DNA from: Lujinxingia sediminis
GTDB lineage: Bacteria; Myxococcota_A; Bradymonadia; Bradymonadales; Bradymonadaceae
Assembly: GCF_004005565.1 (NCBI RefSeq)
Contig: NZ_SADD01000005.1
Location: 124,001 to 188,000 of the forward strand
Length of the DNA stretch: 64,000 nucleotides
Direction: 5' to 3'
Shown here piece after piece: positions 1 to 10,566 of this stretch. The position numbers and the translations under genes were made by a program. The notes beneath the pieces were generated by a model that saw only the letters and a list, made by a program, of their open reading frames with translations, was not told the DNA's origin and did no database searches. Each line of letters begins with the position of its first letter. The stretch's first letter is position 1.

Positions 1-1011
1 GACCTGCACCCGAAGTTTACGAGCCTGCGGCAGCACTGCGTAGGCGCGATCATCAAGCGGGAAGACGTCTTCGGCGTCGGCCGTGGTCACACGCACACGC
101 GCTTCAAGCCGCTCACCGGCAAAGGCCTGTCCCGGGTAGAACTGCCGATGAATCTCACCGGCGGCCAGCTCCAGGGGCAGCGTCTCGATGATGCGCCCCT
201 CGCTCATCAGCTCCAGGCGCGCCTCGACCGGGCGATCAAAGGTGCTGGTGATTTCGACAAAGACCTCGTGATCGAGGCGGTTGGAGGGGTAGCGCCGCGC
301 GTTAAATCCGGTGATCGCCAGGTTCTCGGAGCGCTCGCCAGGGGCGATGTGGCGCACCCGCACCGCCTCGCCAGGGTCAAACTCGGAGAGGTCGAGGTTT
401 TGCAGGCCGGCACCGTCGCTGAGCACGATAAGCTCGGCGTCACCGCGGTCGCGAAGGCTGTCGCGCGCAAAGCTCAGGGCCTGGCCGAAGTCGGTAGCGT
501 TGGCGCTGAGTGTGGCCGCGCGCAGCGCGGCTTCCAGTGGCTGCGTCTCACGTACAAAAGGGCCAAGCGGCTGCACCCGGTTGTTAAAGAGCGCGACCAT
601 CACCCGGTCGTCGCCTCCCACACTCCCCAGCAGCTCCAGGGCCTGCGTACGCGCGACTTCAAAGCGGTTAAGCCCACCGGTCACGTCCGTCGCCCCCATG
701 CTCGCCGAAGTATCGAGCATGATCAGAAGATGGCGTCCTTCCACAACCTCGTCGGCCGAGCGGGGGCCCAGGGCGGCCACGCCGATCAGCGCGGCGATGA
801 TCATAAAGAGCAGCCAGGAGAGCAGGCGCTTAAAGCGTCGCCACCAGTCGGTCTGGCGCTTCTTCTCGGCCAGCACTCGGCCCCACAGGGCGGAGTAGGG
901 CACTTGCACCCGGCGCTTTCGCAGGCGCAGCAGGTAGAGCAGCGTGATGAACACCGCCACAAACCCTGCCACTCCGAGCACGGTCTCTATGGGCAGACCG
1001 GTCCACTGCAT
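1..1011 (-). CDS. BatA-type von Willebrand factor A protein (3' end outside window)
   Basis: The reading frame is open from an ATG at 1011 to the window edge, so 337 residues are visible and the C terminus is missing. Two N-terminal membrane segments (about residues 10-30 and 63-82) flank a basic linker, the usual BatA_N layout. A VWA domain follows with a MIDAS start DTSAS (Asp100, Ser102, Ser104), which in this family binds a divalent metal. The gene starts 13 bases after the DUF58 gene and is the last visible member of a MoxR-DUF58-BatA operon. Such operons are linked to envelope stress and chaperone-like assembly; the substrate is unknown. The family call is firm, the cellular role is inferred. 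Confidence 0.85.
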   Translation of the reverse strand, partial: MQWTGLPIETVLGVAGFVAVFITLLYLLRLRKRRVQVPYSALWGRVLAEKKRQTDWWRRFKRLLSWLLFMIIAALIGVAALGPRSADEVVEGRHLLIMLDTSASMGATDVTGGLNRFEVARTQALELLGSVGGDDRVMVALFNNRVQPLGPFVRETQPLEAALRAATLSANATDFGQALSFARDSLRDRGDAELIVLSDGAGLQNLDLSEFDPGEAVRVRHIAPGERSENLAITGFNARRYPSNRLDHEVFVEITSTFDRPVEARLELMSEGRIIETLPLELAAGEIHRQFYPGQAFAGERLEARVRVTTADAEDVFPLDDRAYAVLPQARKLRVQV

Positions 1012-1024
1012 CAACAACTCCCCT

Positions 1025-1930
1025 TCATTTCAGAAAACCTCCAGCCCGGAAGACCCGCAAAATCAGCTCATCGAAAGGTTGCTGAATCGGGGCTCGGAAG
1101 TAGAGGATCTGCCGGCTCTTACAGTAGCCCTCAAGTTCGGTGCAGAAGTCTTCAAAGACCTCGCGGTAGGCCTTGAGCATCGCCGGGGTTACCGTGATGT
1201 CGCGGGCTTCATCGGTCTCACAGTCCACAATCTGGACTTCTCCATGGAAGTCCAGGTTGAGTTCACGCTCGTCAAAGAGCTGAATGACCATCGGTTCAAA
1301 GCGGTGGTAGCGCAGGGCATTGAGCCCTTCTTCGACGCCGTCGGGGTCGTAGAAGTCGGAGATGACCACGGCCAGGCCGCGGCGCTTGTTCTGGCTGACA
1401 AAGGTCTTAAAGGCCTGGCGCAGCGAGGTGTGTTCGCCGGCCTCACAGGCATCGAGGAAGTTGAAGATCTTAAAGATCTGCGCTTTGCCCTTGGCCGGTG
1501 GAAGGCGCCCCTCAACCTTCGAGGAGAAGGGGATGATGCTGACCCGGTCCAGGTTACTGAGCCCGATGTAGGCCAGGGCTGCGGCCACCTGACGGGCGTA
1601 GTTCCACTTGTTGGGCCGGCCCAGGTGCATGGAGCGGCTGGCGTCGACCAGAAAGTAGATATGCAGATCCTCTTCTTCTTCGTAGAGCTTCAGGAAGAGG
1701 CGCTCGGTGCGACTGTAGACGCGCCAGTCCAGGCTTTTGACGTCGTCGCCCGGGGAGTAGACGCGGTAGTCGGCGAAATCGAGACCCGATCCCACGATCT
1801 TCTTCTGACGTTTGGCACGCTGGCCGCTGGCGGCCATCTTGCGCGAGACGATGTAGAGGTAATCGAGTTTCTTGAGAAATTCGTCGTCGAAGCGCGCGTC
1901 GTCGGGATGTTGGCGAGATGGCTTGGCCAC
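1025..1930 (-). CDS. DUF58 family protein, MoxR-associated
   Basis: A 301-residue soluble protein with the DUF58 signature: a GxGLDFADYRVYSPGDD-type segment near residues 47-63, DWRVYSRT near 68-75, and a VWA-like MIDAS start DASRS at 96-100. No signal peptide or membrane segment is visible. The start is a GTG at 1930. It lies between moxR and the batA-type gene, the conserved order in which DUF58 proteins act with a MoxR AAA+ ATPase and membrane VWA proteins. Family assignment is clear from motif and context; the molecular activity of DUF58 is not known. Confidence 0.88.
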   Translation of the reverse strand: MAKPSRQHPDDARFDDEFLKKLDYLYIVSRKMAASGQRAKRQKKIVGSGLDFADYRVYSPGDDVKSLDWRVYSRTERLFLKLYEEEEDLHIYFLVDASRSMHLGRPNKWNYARQVAAALAYIGLSNLDRVSIIPFSSKVEGRLPPAKGKAQIFKIFNFLDACEAGEHTSLRQAFKTFVSQNKRRGLAVVISDFYDPDGVEEGLNALRYHRFEPMVIQLFDERELNLDFHGEVQIVDCETDEARDITVTPAMLKAYREVFEDFCTELEGYCKSRQILYFRAPIQQPFDELILRVFRAGGFLK

Positions 1931-2007
1931 GGGGACTCACAGCTGGGGCGAGGGGGGACAACGAAGAGCATGCGGCGGAGCGCGGGCGGGTCAGGTCAAC
2001 CGATGTG

Positions 2008-3021
<1,014 letters not shown>

Positions 3022-3064
3022 AAGTGGAAGTCTCCAGAGACGTGGAAAGGCTCAAAGCGACCGA

Positions 3065-5143
3065 TTAAGGCTGCTGGGGCCGGATCAGTTGAAAGTAGCG
3101 TTTGATGAAGAAGCGGTAGCCGTCGGGCACGTTTTCGCGCTCCATGACCTCTTCGGCCACGGACTCATAATCGGCGAAGACTTCCTGGTACTCGGCCGAG
3201 GCGAATCCTTCTTCGCTGGCACCGCGGATGATCTCGGCGCGGGACTTGCCGGAGGAGCTCTCCTGGCCCCGGGCCTGCTCCTGGACGCGCTCGCCATCAA
3301 GCTCCCCCTCGCCGGAGCCCTGAGCCTGCTCGTCGGGGCCGTCGCCGCCGGGGGCATCGCTTTCACCCGGGCGGTACTCGCCACCGCCGGTTTCCCCCTC
3401 GGTGTTGGGCTCGCCGCTCTCACCGCCGGGGGCCGGCTCCGCGCCGGGTTGCCCCGCGTTTTGAGATTGGCCTTCTTCGCCTTGAGCTTGCTCGCCCTCG
3501 ACACCGGGCTTTTCTTGCCCCTCCTGGCCCGACTCTCCTTGCTGGCGAGCGCGTTCTTCGTCGAGCTGCGCGTCGTCGCGAGCTTCGGACTCCCCGCGGG
3601 CGCGATCCATAAAGTCCTCGACCTGATCGCCGCGGCGCTGCTCTTCTTCGCTGGCTTCGCCGGAGCCGCGTGACATGCTCTCGCGCATCTCCTGCATCTG
3701 TTGGCGGATCTCCTCGCGTTGCTGCTGTGAGGATTGTTGCTCATCGGCCTCGGAGAGCTGCTCGGCGGCGTCCTCCATCTTACGGCCAACTTCGTTGCGG
3801 TAATCGGGACGGTCGCCGGTTTTTTCTTCAGCCTGACCGGCGATGCCTTCGTCGCCATCCTCGCTGCCTTTGGCTTCGTTCAGGTACTCGTTGACGACTT
3901 CGTCGAGGTCGCGGGAGAGGCGCTCAAGCTGGTTTTTGGCCTCGGAGTTGTCGAACTCCTCGCGGGCGTTCTCAGCGTTGGAGAGCATCTCTTCAGCCTC
4001 ATTGAGAAGCGCCTGCTGCTCCTCGCTGAGGTTGCCCTCATCGCCAAACTGTTCGGCGAGCTTCTCGAGCGCGTCGCGGTGTTTTTCAACGAGCTCTTGC
4101 AGACGTTCGTCTTCGGCGTTGAGCTTGTCGGAGAACGTCTCAAAGAGCTCCGCCAGACGTTCGGCGCGCTCCGGCGAGATGCCCTCCTCCTTGATGGACT
4201 CTGCGAGCTGCTCAAGCGCCTCGCTGGCCGTGGCGAGGTCGTTGTTGGCCAGGGCGTCGACCGCTTCTTTGAGGGCCGGTTCTGCGGCCAATGCCTCGGC
4301 GTTTTCGCTGGCGAGCTCCTGCGCGGCGTCGGCCAGGGTGCGGCTTATCGTCTCCAGTTCTTGTGCGATGGTTTCGTCGGCGCCTTCAAACTGCGTCTCG
4401 ATCTTCTCAAGCTCTTCGAGAAACTCCCGCTGAGAGATGGTGCGGGCTTCGGCGCGATCGAGGAGCTTCTCCATGGCGTCGAGCATCGCCTCGGCCTGCG
4501 GATCGGGGCTATCGCCGAGGGCCTGGCGAAGTGCGGCGATGCGGTCGCGCTCCAGGGCGAGCGTGGCGTCGTCGACAAAGGCCTCGTAGCGCACCTCAAA
4601 AGGAGGTGGGAGTGTGCCGCGATGGTCGGGCAGGGGCACAAGTCCAACGCCGATGGTCAAAAGGGCGCAGGCGGCCAGAAGAGTGGTATCGGCGGGGCGC
4701 TGCCAGGGCGTGGCCTCGCGAAGATCGATACGGTCGAGGTAGGTGAGCGCGTCGGCGGCTTGTGCCCGCGCAAATGCCTGTCCTGCCGCATCACTCGGGG
4801 GAGTCATCGAAAGACTCAGCGCCGTGGAGATGCGATCGTGAAGGTCGTAATGACGATCGATGTGCTGGGCGATGGCGATGCGGTCCACAGTGCGGCGCCA
4901 ACCCCACAGCGCTGCAGCCAGGATAAGCAGTCCGGCCGCCGCCGGGATCGTCCACCAGAGAGCCTGGTCGAGCCATTGCGTGCGCAACGCCGCAATGCCT
5001 ACAGCGCTGAGCATCAGCGCCAGGCATGCGCCAGCAGCCGACGCCGCGACGGCGCGCTGCAAGCGAACGCGGCGTTCGAGTCGATCGAGAAGCGCCAGGA
5101 GCGCGGGAGGCTGGTTTGAGTTGGGCGATAACGTCGGTGCCAT
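3065..5143 (-). CDS. DUF4175-like membrane protein with long acidic coiled coil
   Basis: A 692-residue protein that opens the MoxR operon. Three hydrophobic segments are seen (about residues 32-53, 61-82 and 152-173). They are followed by a long Glu/Ala/Leu-rich coiled-coil region (about 200-480), then a low-complexity part rich in Gln, Glu, Gly and Ser (about 480-650) and a conserved-looking C terminus ending in a short aromatic/basic segment. The N-terminal TM pair and long charged helix resemble DUF4175 proteins, which often sit beside moxR. The likely role is a membrane scaffold for the MoxR/DUF58/BatA complex, inferred from position. The protein has no catalytic motif that I recognise. 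Confidence 0.65.
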   Translation of the reverse strand: MAPTLSPNSNQPPALLALLDRLERRVRLQRAVAASAAGACLALMLSAVGIAALRTQWLDQALWWTIPAAAGLLILAAALWGWRRTVDRIAIAQHIDRHYDLHDRISTALSLSMTPPSDAAGQAFARAQAADALTYLDRIDLREATPWQRPADTTLLAACALLTIGVGLVPLPDHRGTLPPPFEVRYEAFVDDATLALERDRIAALRQALGDSPDPQAEAMLDAMEKLLDRAEARTISQREFLEELEKIETQFEGADETIAQELETISRTLADAAQELASENAEALAAEPALKEAVDALANNDLATASEALEQLAESIKEEGISPERAERLAELFETFSDKLNAEDERLQELVEKHRDALEKLAEQFGDEGNLSEEQQALLNEAEEMLSNAENAREEFDNSEAKNQLERLSRDLDEVVNEYLNEAKGSEDGDEGIAGQAEEKTGDRPDYRNEVGRKMEDAAEQLSEADEQQSSQQQREEIRQQMQEMRESMSRGSGEASEEEQRRGDQVEDFMDRARGESEARDDAQLDEERARQQGESGQEGQEKPGVEGEQAQGEEGQSQNAGQPGAEPAPGGESGEPNTEGETGGGEYRPGESDAPGGDGPDEQAQGSGEGELDGERVQEQARGQESSSGKSRAEIIRGASEEGFASAEYQEVFADYESVAEEVMERENVPDGYRFFIKRYFQLIRPQQP

Positions 5144-5224
5144 GGACTCAGCTTAGCAAAAGGGGGGGAGGCGACAACCGCCAGATGGAGCAAGGCGCTG
5201 ATTCCGAGGTGCTATTCCGCCGGA

Positions 5225-8200
5225 TCAATCGAAAAGTTGCATAAACCCGCGGTCTTCCGTGGGCCCAGGCGTAGGCTCGGCGCCGAGCTCCTCTGCCCCT
5301 TCACCGGTGCCTTCGGGGACCTCCGGCGGAGGCGGAGGGTTCTCACGCTCGTAGTCGGCACGGAAGATCGGTTCACCGTCCTGCGGAATGTGGAAGGCGG
5401 GGGGCTCAGCCAGCGCCAGCTCCATCTCTTCGGGGGTGATGCGCTCGCGCGCCTCCATGGCACGAATATAACGTCCCATGCGACGGAACCACGACGACGA
5501 GATCTCGCCGCGCTCGTAGTAGGAGTGGTAGCGCTTGGGCCCGGGGATGATGCTCACAAGCCAGGCTACCTCGCCAATGCTCAGCTCATCGGGGCGTTTG
5601 CCAAAGTAGTGCACCGCGGCCTCATGGATGCCAAAGACGCCCGGGCCGTATTCGATGATGTTGAGGTAGATCTCCAGCAGTCGCTCTTTGGGGATGTCGG
5701 CGACGCTCTCCATCAGCCAGACCAGTGTGGCCTCCTGGAACTTGCGGGCGAGTACTTTTTCGCGGTCCAAAAAGAGGTTTTTGGCCAGCTGCATCGAGAT
5801 GGTGCTCGCCCCGCGCACAAAACGTCCGGCCCGCAGGTTGGCGGCGACCGATTGTTTGATGGCGTAGAAGTTGAAGCCGGGGTGATCGAAAAAGGAGTTG
5901 TCTTCGGTCGTCAGGATCGCCCGCACCATATAGGGCGAGATGTGATGAAGAGGAACGTAGACGTAGTCGCCGTAGCGCTCGGCGTCGATCGTCACTTCGA
6001 GCCGGTTGCGGTACGACGCCGAAGGCGCCTCCCAGCGTGGAACGTCGGGAGAAGGCTGCGGAGTCCACTCGCCAAAGAACGACTCGAGCGCACTGACCGG
6101 TTTGGCACGGCGTGTCCAGGGCAGCGGGGCGGCCTGCGAGGTGGCGTGTTGGGTAAGCCAGTACTCAGGGGAGCTGATGGCGTGGCGGGGAATGCCCAGC
6201 CCCGGGAACCACTGCGGGACTTCAGGCCAGCCGCGATTGCGACGGCGATGGTCGAGTTTTGCGAGCGGGATGCCGGCGTTTTCGACAAGCCAGGGGGCCG
6301 GGGTAGGGCGCATCTTCGGGATGATAACGTCGCGTCGGTAGGTCAACGTGCGCCTGCGGCGATACTCCTTCACCTCCCAGGTGTCCTCGATGGTGTGCCT
6401 GAAGCGATCGAAGAGTTTGTAGACGTCGACGTCTTCCGGCAGATGTTTGACCTCCAGGTTGAGCAACTCGGGGGTCGCTTCCCACTGCATGCTTCCGGCG
6501 TCGTAGAGCGGGACTTCCATGGCAAAGTTCCAGCCGAAGGTGCCCGATAGGCGCATTCCGGCCAGCGGTCCGAGGATAGCGGAGGGGATCGCGTCCACGA
6601 GGTTCTGTACCGGCGTGGGCTCCATCTCGATGGTTAGATCGAGGCGGTTGGGACGGCGCTCCAGGCCGTCAAAACCGTAGATCGCCAGCTGGAAGTTTGC
6701 GCTTGCTTCGCGGTGGCGGGCCTTGCCCTCCTCAATGACGAAGGCTCCGCGTTCAGGCGGGGCGGCAAGGTCATCTTCTGACGCTGCTTCCCCGTCATCC
6801 GGCAGCTCGGGATCGTTCGGTTCAGCAGACGCTTTGAGCAGACGCGCTGCCGGGATGGCGGCCTTCGGATCGTGGTAGCCCTTGAGCGCAAGGCTGGCTT
6901 CGCCAAGCTCGATGGGGGCTGCGGCTACGGGGCTTAAAAAGGCACGAAACCCGTCCAGCGCAAACATACCTTCAAAGGAGGTGTGACCGCGGTGATCACC
7001 CTCGCCGAGATCGAGGGTGGCGTTAACCCGACCTCCGAAAAGTCGGCTGGCGACGCGTTGACCTCCGAGCTGCGCGAGCTGGGAGAGTTCCAGTTCTTCG
7101 ACGTCGATTTTAGCCTCCCAGCCTCCCTTCCGGTAAGGAAGGTTGAGCGCAACATCGACGCGCGCGGGAGGATCAGCGCCCTCGATGCGAGCGATGGCCT
7201 TGAGCTCAATCTGCCCCTGGATAGGCCGGTGATCGACATCAAGCTGACCTTCTCGTAACGCGAAGCGCTGCAGCGGAGCGTTGAGCCCGGGGTGGGGCCT
7301 GGGGTCAACCACCTCGATGGTCACGTCGCTTACGTTGACGCGCTGGGGCAACCTCTCGGTGAGCCATTCACGCATCGAGGGTCCGGTGCGTACTTCGGCA
7401 CTGCGAGTACGCGCCGAGCCCGCCATCTCTTCTGAATCCATGGGGTCAGCGGGAAGCTCGGCGGTGTCATCGCCCTCGGAGTTTGCCGTGGCGCGCTCGG
7501 CAAGTTCCTCGGCCACCTCCCGGGCGGTGCGCACGCTATGCTTCGCGACACCGCGGCGTAAGAGGGCGTCGAGATCGCCCAGGTTTGAAGCCCCATGAGC
7601 GGCGTAGTTCAGGCGCAGATGCGGGCGCTCCACGCGAAGCTCCTGCAGCGCGACGTCGCTCGGGCGAGCCGGCCATCCCTCCAGCGCCAGGCTGGCCAGC
7701 GCCGCTTCAAACATCGGTTCATCGCCAGGTTCAAGTCGATTGCGCACCGTCACATCGCGCAGCGCCACACCGAAGTCATCGGTGATCGCCACACCGTTAA
7801 GGCTCACGTCGATAAAGTCGTAGGGGGCGGGGGCCCGGGCCCGAAGTGCCTCGGAGAAGCTTATGTCTACCGAGCTTCGGGTCAGCGGCAGCGCCAGTGC
7901 ACCGCTGAGACTGATTGTGTTTGGCAGGTCCAGCGCATGGTCGGCGTTCGGAGTCAGGTGGAACTCAGCCTCAAAGGGGGCTTGCGTCTCACCGCTCTCC
8001 AGGGTGGCCAGCTCGGTTTGAAGCCGTGTCAGTGGCCAGCGCGATGGCGTCTTGCGATCGCTGAACCCGATGTGCAGGTCGCGTACTTCGACCTGCGGAA
8101 AGCGTCCGCCAAAGTGGCGCAACACGTTGTCCTGAATGCGCGCAGCCAGCGCCTCAAGATCGCGGGGCGTCTCGGCAGCGACGCTCTCTTCGCCGGAGCT

Positions 8201-8638
8201 ATCTTCGCCTCCTAACGCCAGAATGCGTGTCAGTGTATGGCGGTCTTCTTCATCGTAGCTCAGCTCCATGCGGACCCCGCTGAGGGTCATCGCGCTGATG
8301 GCGCGATCCCCTTTGAGGGCTGCGAGCAGCCCCAGGGACACGTCCGCCTGGTCGATGGCAACCACCGGCACGTCCTCTCCGGGAATCACCACCTTAAGAT
8401 CGCGCAAGGTCACGCCGCTCAGGCCGCGCGTCTCCAGGGTGCCGCTGGTGATCGCCAGGCCGCTGCGTGCTTCCACCCGTTCCAGCTGGGAATCGAGCAC
8501 GCGCCTTGCCATCTTCGGGGCCATCAGCCAGGCGCCCACCCCCAGGAGGAGCAGTGCGATGAGCGCGCCCCCCACGATTTTCGGAAGCCTGCCGGCGCTG
8601 CTCCGGCCGCCGGCGCCGCCAGCAGTATCGTTGCTCAT
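5225..8638 (-). CDS. AsmA-like protein fused to a GT51 peptidoglycan glycosyltransferase
   Basis: A 1137-residue inner-membrane protein from ATG 8638. One N-terminal membrane anchor (about 22-43) leads into a long periplasmic region with the beta-rich AsmA/DUF748-like pattern (about 45-720). The C-terminal part (about 890-1070) is a family 51 glycosyltransferase: EDNSFFDHPG with the catalytic Glu near 912, GASTISMQ, a RKFQE second-Glu motif, and EIYLNIIEYG. No penicillin-binding transpeptidase domain follows, so it is a monofunctional lipid II polymerase by motif. The tail after GT51 is acidic and Pro-rich. A TTG 81 bases upstream would extend the frame, but the ATG just before the anchor is the better start. 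The AsmA-GT51 fusion is the odd feature. Confidence 0.82.
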   Translation of the reverse strand: MSNDTAGGAGGRSSAGRLPKIVGGALIALLLLGVGAWLMAPKMARRVLDSQLERVEARSGLAITSGTLETRGLSGVTLRDLKVVIPGEDVPVVAIDQADVSLGLLAALKGDRAISAMTLSGVRMELSYDEEDRHTLTRILALGGEDSSGEESVAAETPRDLEALAARIQDNVLRHFGGRFPQVEVRDLHIGFSDRKTPSRWPLTRLQTELATLESGETQAPFEAEFHLTPNADHALDLPNTISLSGALALPLTRSSVDISFSEALRARAPAPYDFIDVSLNGVAITDDFGVALRDVTVRNRLEPGDEPMFEAALASLALEGWPARPSDVALQELRVERPHLRLNYAAHGASNLGDLDALLRRGVAKHSVRTAREVAEELAERATANSEGDDTAELPADPMDSEEMAGSARTRSAEVRTGPSMREWLTERLPQRVNVSDVTIEVVDPRPHPGLNAPLQRFALREGQLDVDHRPIQGQIELKAIARIEGADPPARVDVALNLPYRKGGWEAKIDVEELELSQLAQLGGQRVASRLFGGRVNATLDLGEGDHRGHTSFEGMFALDGFRAFLSPVAAAPIELGEASLALKGYHDPKAAIPAARLLKASAEPNDPELPDDGEAASEDDLAAPPERGAFVIEEGKARHREASANFQLAIYGFDGLERRPNRLDLTIEMEPTPVQNLVDAIPSAILGPLAGMRLSGTFGWNFAMEVPLYDAGSMQWEATPELLNLEVKHLPEDVDVYKLFDRFRHTIEDTWEVKEYRRRRTLTYRRDVIIPKMRPTPAPWLVENAGIPLAKLDHRRRNRGWPEVPQWFPGLGIPRHAISSPEYWLTQHATSQAAPLPWTRRAKPVSALESFFGEWTPQPSPDVPRWEAPSASYRNRLEVTIDAERYGDYVYVPLHHISPYMVRAILTTEDNSFFDHPGFNFYAIKQSVAANLRAGRFVRGASTISMQLAKNLFLDREKVLARKFQEATLVWLMESVADIPKERLLEIYLNIIEYGPGVFGIHEAAVHYFGKRPDELSIGEVAWLVSIIPGPKRYHSYYERGEISSSWFRRMGRYIRAMEARERITPEEMELALAEPPAFHIPQDGEPIFRADYERENPPPPPEVPEGTGEGAEELGAEPTPGPTEDRGFMQLFD

Positions 8639-8770
8639 AATGTCCGAGATGCTCAGGAGAGTTGCTTTGCAGCGCGGCGATACACCCGCTGCCCGCCCCC
8701 GTTGGCTTATCCGAATCAACGCACAAAATCAAAGCGCCAGAGGCCCGATGACCAGCCAGCGCGCCGACTT

Positions 8771-10288
8771 TTACTGACAGTTGTTGCTCCCGCCGTTGGA
8801 GCAGCACGGTCCCGGGGCGCTTGCAATGCAATTATGGCTGCAGGCCGAACAATTGATCCTTACAGGTCGAGTCTCCCCGGTCGCGCTTAATTCGCACTCC
8901 GCTTCGCCACAGATCCAGATGTGACGCACCTCCATTCCACATTCGCACAGGCTGTTGTTGTCGCAGCAGGCCTCAAAGCTGGTGGGGTCTTCAATCCATT
9001 GCTCCGGGCGCTCGGTACAGTCCTCGCAACTCTCGCAGCCGCAGCTGGTGTCGGTGTTTTCGCAGGTGGTGGCGGAGACGCAGACCCCACCTTCGCAGCT
9101 TGCCTCATCGCAGCCCGGGAAGGCCTCAAGGGCGCACTCGTCGCCATCGGTGTCGACGGTACAGGCCTCACTCTCTTGTTCGAACTCCACGTCGCATAGA
9201 CTGGTGTCGGGGTTGCACACGGCGACCTCGCAGCTGCGCGTACGTGTGCCTTCCGTCGCGCAGATTTGAGCGGTCTGGCATTGAGCAAAATCGCCGCAGG
9301 GCGCAGCCGCGCAGGTCTCACAGCCGGTGCGCCGAACCTCGGACTCGAGCACGCTGTAGGCGCAGGAGGTGCCATCGCAGCGGTAGACGCGACGCTCGTG
9401 CTCCTGGCACGTGCAGCTCGCCGCGCCATTTGTATCGTCGCAGCAGCGCGAGGACGACCCGATGGGATACCAACCATCGAGCTCCGAGCAATTCTGGCAG
9501 CTATCGCATCCGCAGCTGGCCGTTGTGCCATCACAAACCGGTGTGCTGGCGCACGCGCCGGCCTCGCAGCTGCCCACCGAGCAGGCGTCGGCCGGGGTGC
9601 AGCTCTCACCCTGGGTGCTGCGATCGCAGACTTGCGTACGTTCAAAGGGCGTGTCGCTCTCCACGCAGGCGCCATCGACACAGGCGTGGCCGACGCAGAC
9701 CTGGGTTTGTTCCCCGGTCAGGCTGCATTCCGTTTCGTAAGTGCATTCGCCAGGATCGTCACACTGCGCCTCGCAGGCTTCGCATCCGCTTGTGCGTGTC
9801 TCGATCCCCAGGGAGACGACCTCGCAAACGCCATCCTGGCAGCGCGATTCAAAACGTTCGACATCCTGACACAGGCAGCTCTCTCCGCTTTCGCAGCAGT
9901 GGTACGCCTCCCCGACCTCCTCTTCGAAAGGCGCGCCCGCGCAGCCGCCGCAATCGACGGAGCGGGAGACGCCGCATGCGTCTTCGATGGTCAGCGGGCC
10001 GCAGGCCACCCGGGCAAGCTCACAGAGCTCTTCGTCTGATGGCGAGGTGCAGCTGTCAGGCGTGTCGGGAAGTCCGCCGTCGTCCAGCAGGGGGTCGGAT
10101 ACCCAGAAGCCACCCTCACACCGCCTCGCCCCCTCGACCTCTCCTTCCTTCTCGCAACGCACTTCCGCCAGCTGGGAGGACTCGAACGCGCAGCTGGCAA
10201 GCCACGTCGTCAGCGCCGCGAGGACCACGGCGCGCCACGCCTGTGTAACGAGGGAGTGCGGCGTCGGAAGAAAGAGTTGCGTTCGCAT
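8771..10288 (-). CDS. Cys-rich lipoprotein with a triplicated module
   Basis: A 505-residue predicted lipoprotein. A hydrophobic leader ends in LASC, giving a lipidated Cys33. The rest is extremely rich in Cys and holds three copies of one module, at about 113-174, 260-326 and 417-484. Each has a CxxC start, a CC pair, a CxC five to ten residues later, two spaced Cys and a closing CxxC. The C terminus ends in a short CC/Asn/Gly tail. Conserved Cys spacing suggests disulfide-bonded repeats on the cell surface. A GGAG-like site precedes the ATG at 10288. No enzyme motif is visible and the function is unknown; similar Cys-rich lipoproteins are common in Myxococcota-like genomes. Confidence 0.75.
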   Translation of the reverse strand: MRTQLFLPTPHSLVTQAWRAVVLAALTTWLASCAFESSQLAEVRCEKEGEVEGARRCEGGFWVSDPLLDDGGLPDTPDSCTSPSDEELCELARVACGPLTIEDACGVSRSVDCGGCAGAPFEEEVGEAYHCCESGESCLCQDVERFESRCQDGVCEVVSLGIETRTSGCEACEAQCDDPGECTYETECSLTGEQTQVCVGHACVDGACVESDTPFERTQVCDRSTQGESCTPADACSVGSCEAGACASTPVCDGTTASCGCDSCQNCSELDGWYPIGSSSRCCDDTNGAASCTCQEHERRVYRCDGTSCAYSVLESEVRRTGCETCAAAPCGDFAQCQTAQICATEGTRTRSCEVAVCNPDTSLCDVEFEQESEACTVDTDGDECALEAFPGCDEASCEGGVCVSATTCENTDTSCGCESCEDCTERPEQWIEDPTSFEACCDNNSLCECGMEVRHIWICGEAECELSATGETRPVRINCSACSHNCIASAPGPCCSNGGSNNCQ

Positions 10289-10415
10289 TGAAACTCCGAG
10301 GCGTGGTGAGCGAGCCAACGTCCGTTGGGTCCCGTCAAAGCATCATCAAGGGTATCCTGTGCATTGACTCTAGCGGGCCCTGCCACGCTCGCCAAGCTCG
10401 ACGCACCATTGCCGA

Positions 10416-10447
10416 CATCAGGCCTGATGCTGACCCGGGCATATATA
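10416..10447 (+). promoter_or_regulatory. Perfect 14-bp palindrome beside a -10-like TATATA
   Basis: In the divergent gap between the Cys-rich lipoprotein (minus) and the small coiled-coil gene (plus) lies the perfect palindrome CATCAGGCCTGATG at 10416-10429. A TATATA hexamer follows at 10442-10447. At 17-base spacing the -35 region would fall inside the palindrome and has no consensus, which fits a regulator-dependent promoter. The sequence is seen directly; the regulatory role is inference. Confidence 0.35.
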
Positions 10448-10566
10448 CGGTGAGTTCGCGCCCCGCCTCCTTGACTTTTAGGGGGCTCAGGGCAATGTTC
10501 AGCGCCGAATACGCTGCCCCGCGCGGCAGACTTTCGGGTACCCGACGACCTCCCAGGAGCGAGACC

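Noticed and set aside
3734-5119. Open frame of 461 codons opposite the DUF4175-like gene
   Set aside because: Low-complexity antisense of a Glu/Leu-rich coiled coil; no ribosome site or neighbour supports it.
8639-8719. 27-residue N-terminal extension of the AsmA-GT51 protein from a TTG
   Set aside because: It is polar, precedes the membrane anchor and has no ribosome site; the ATG at 8638 is more likely.
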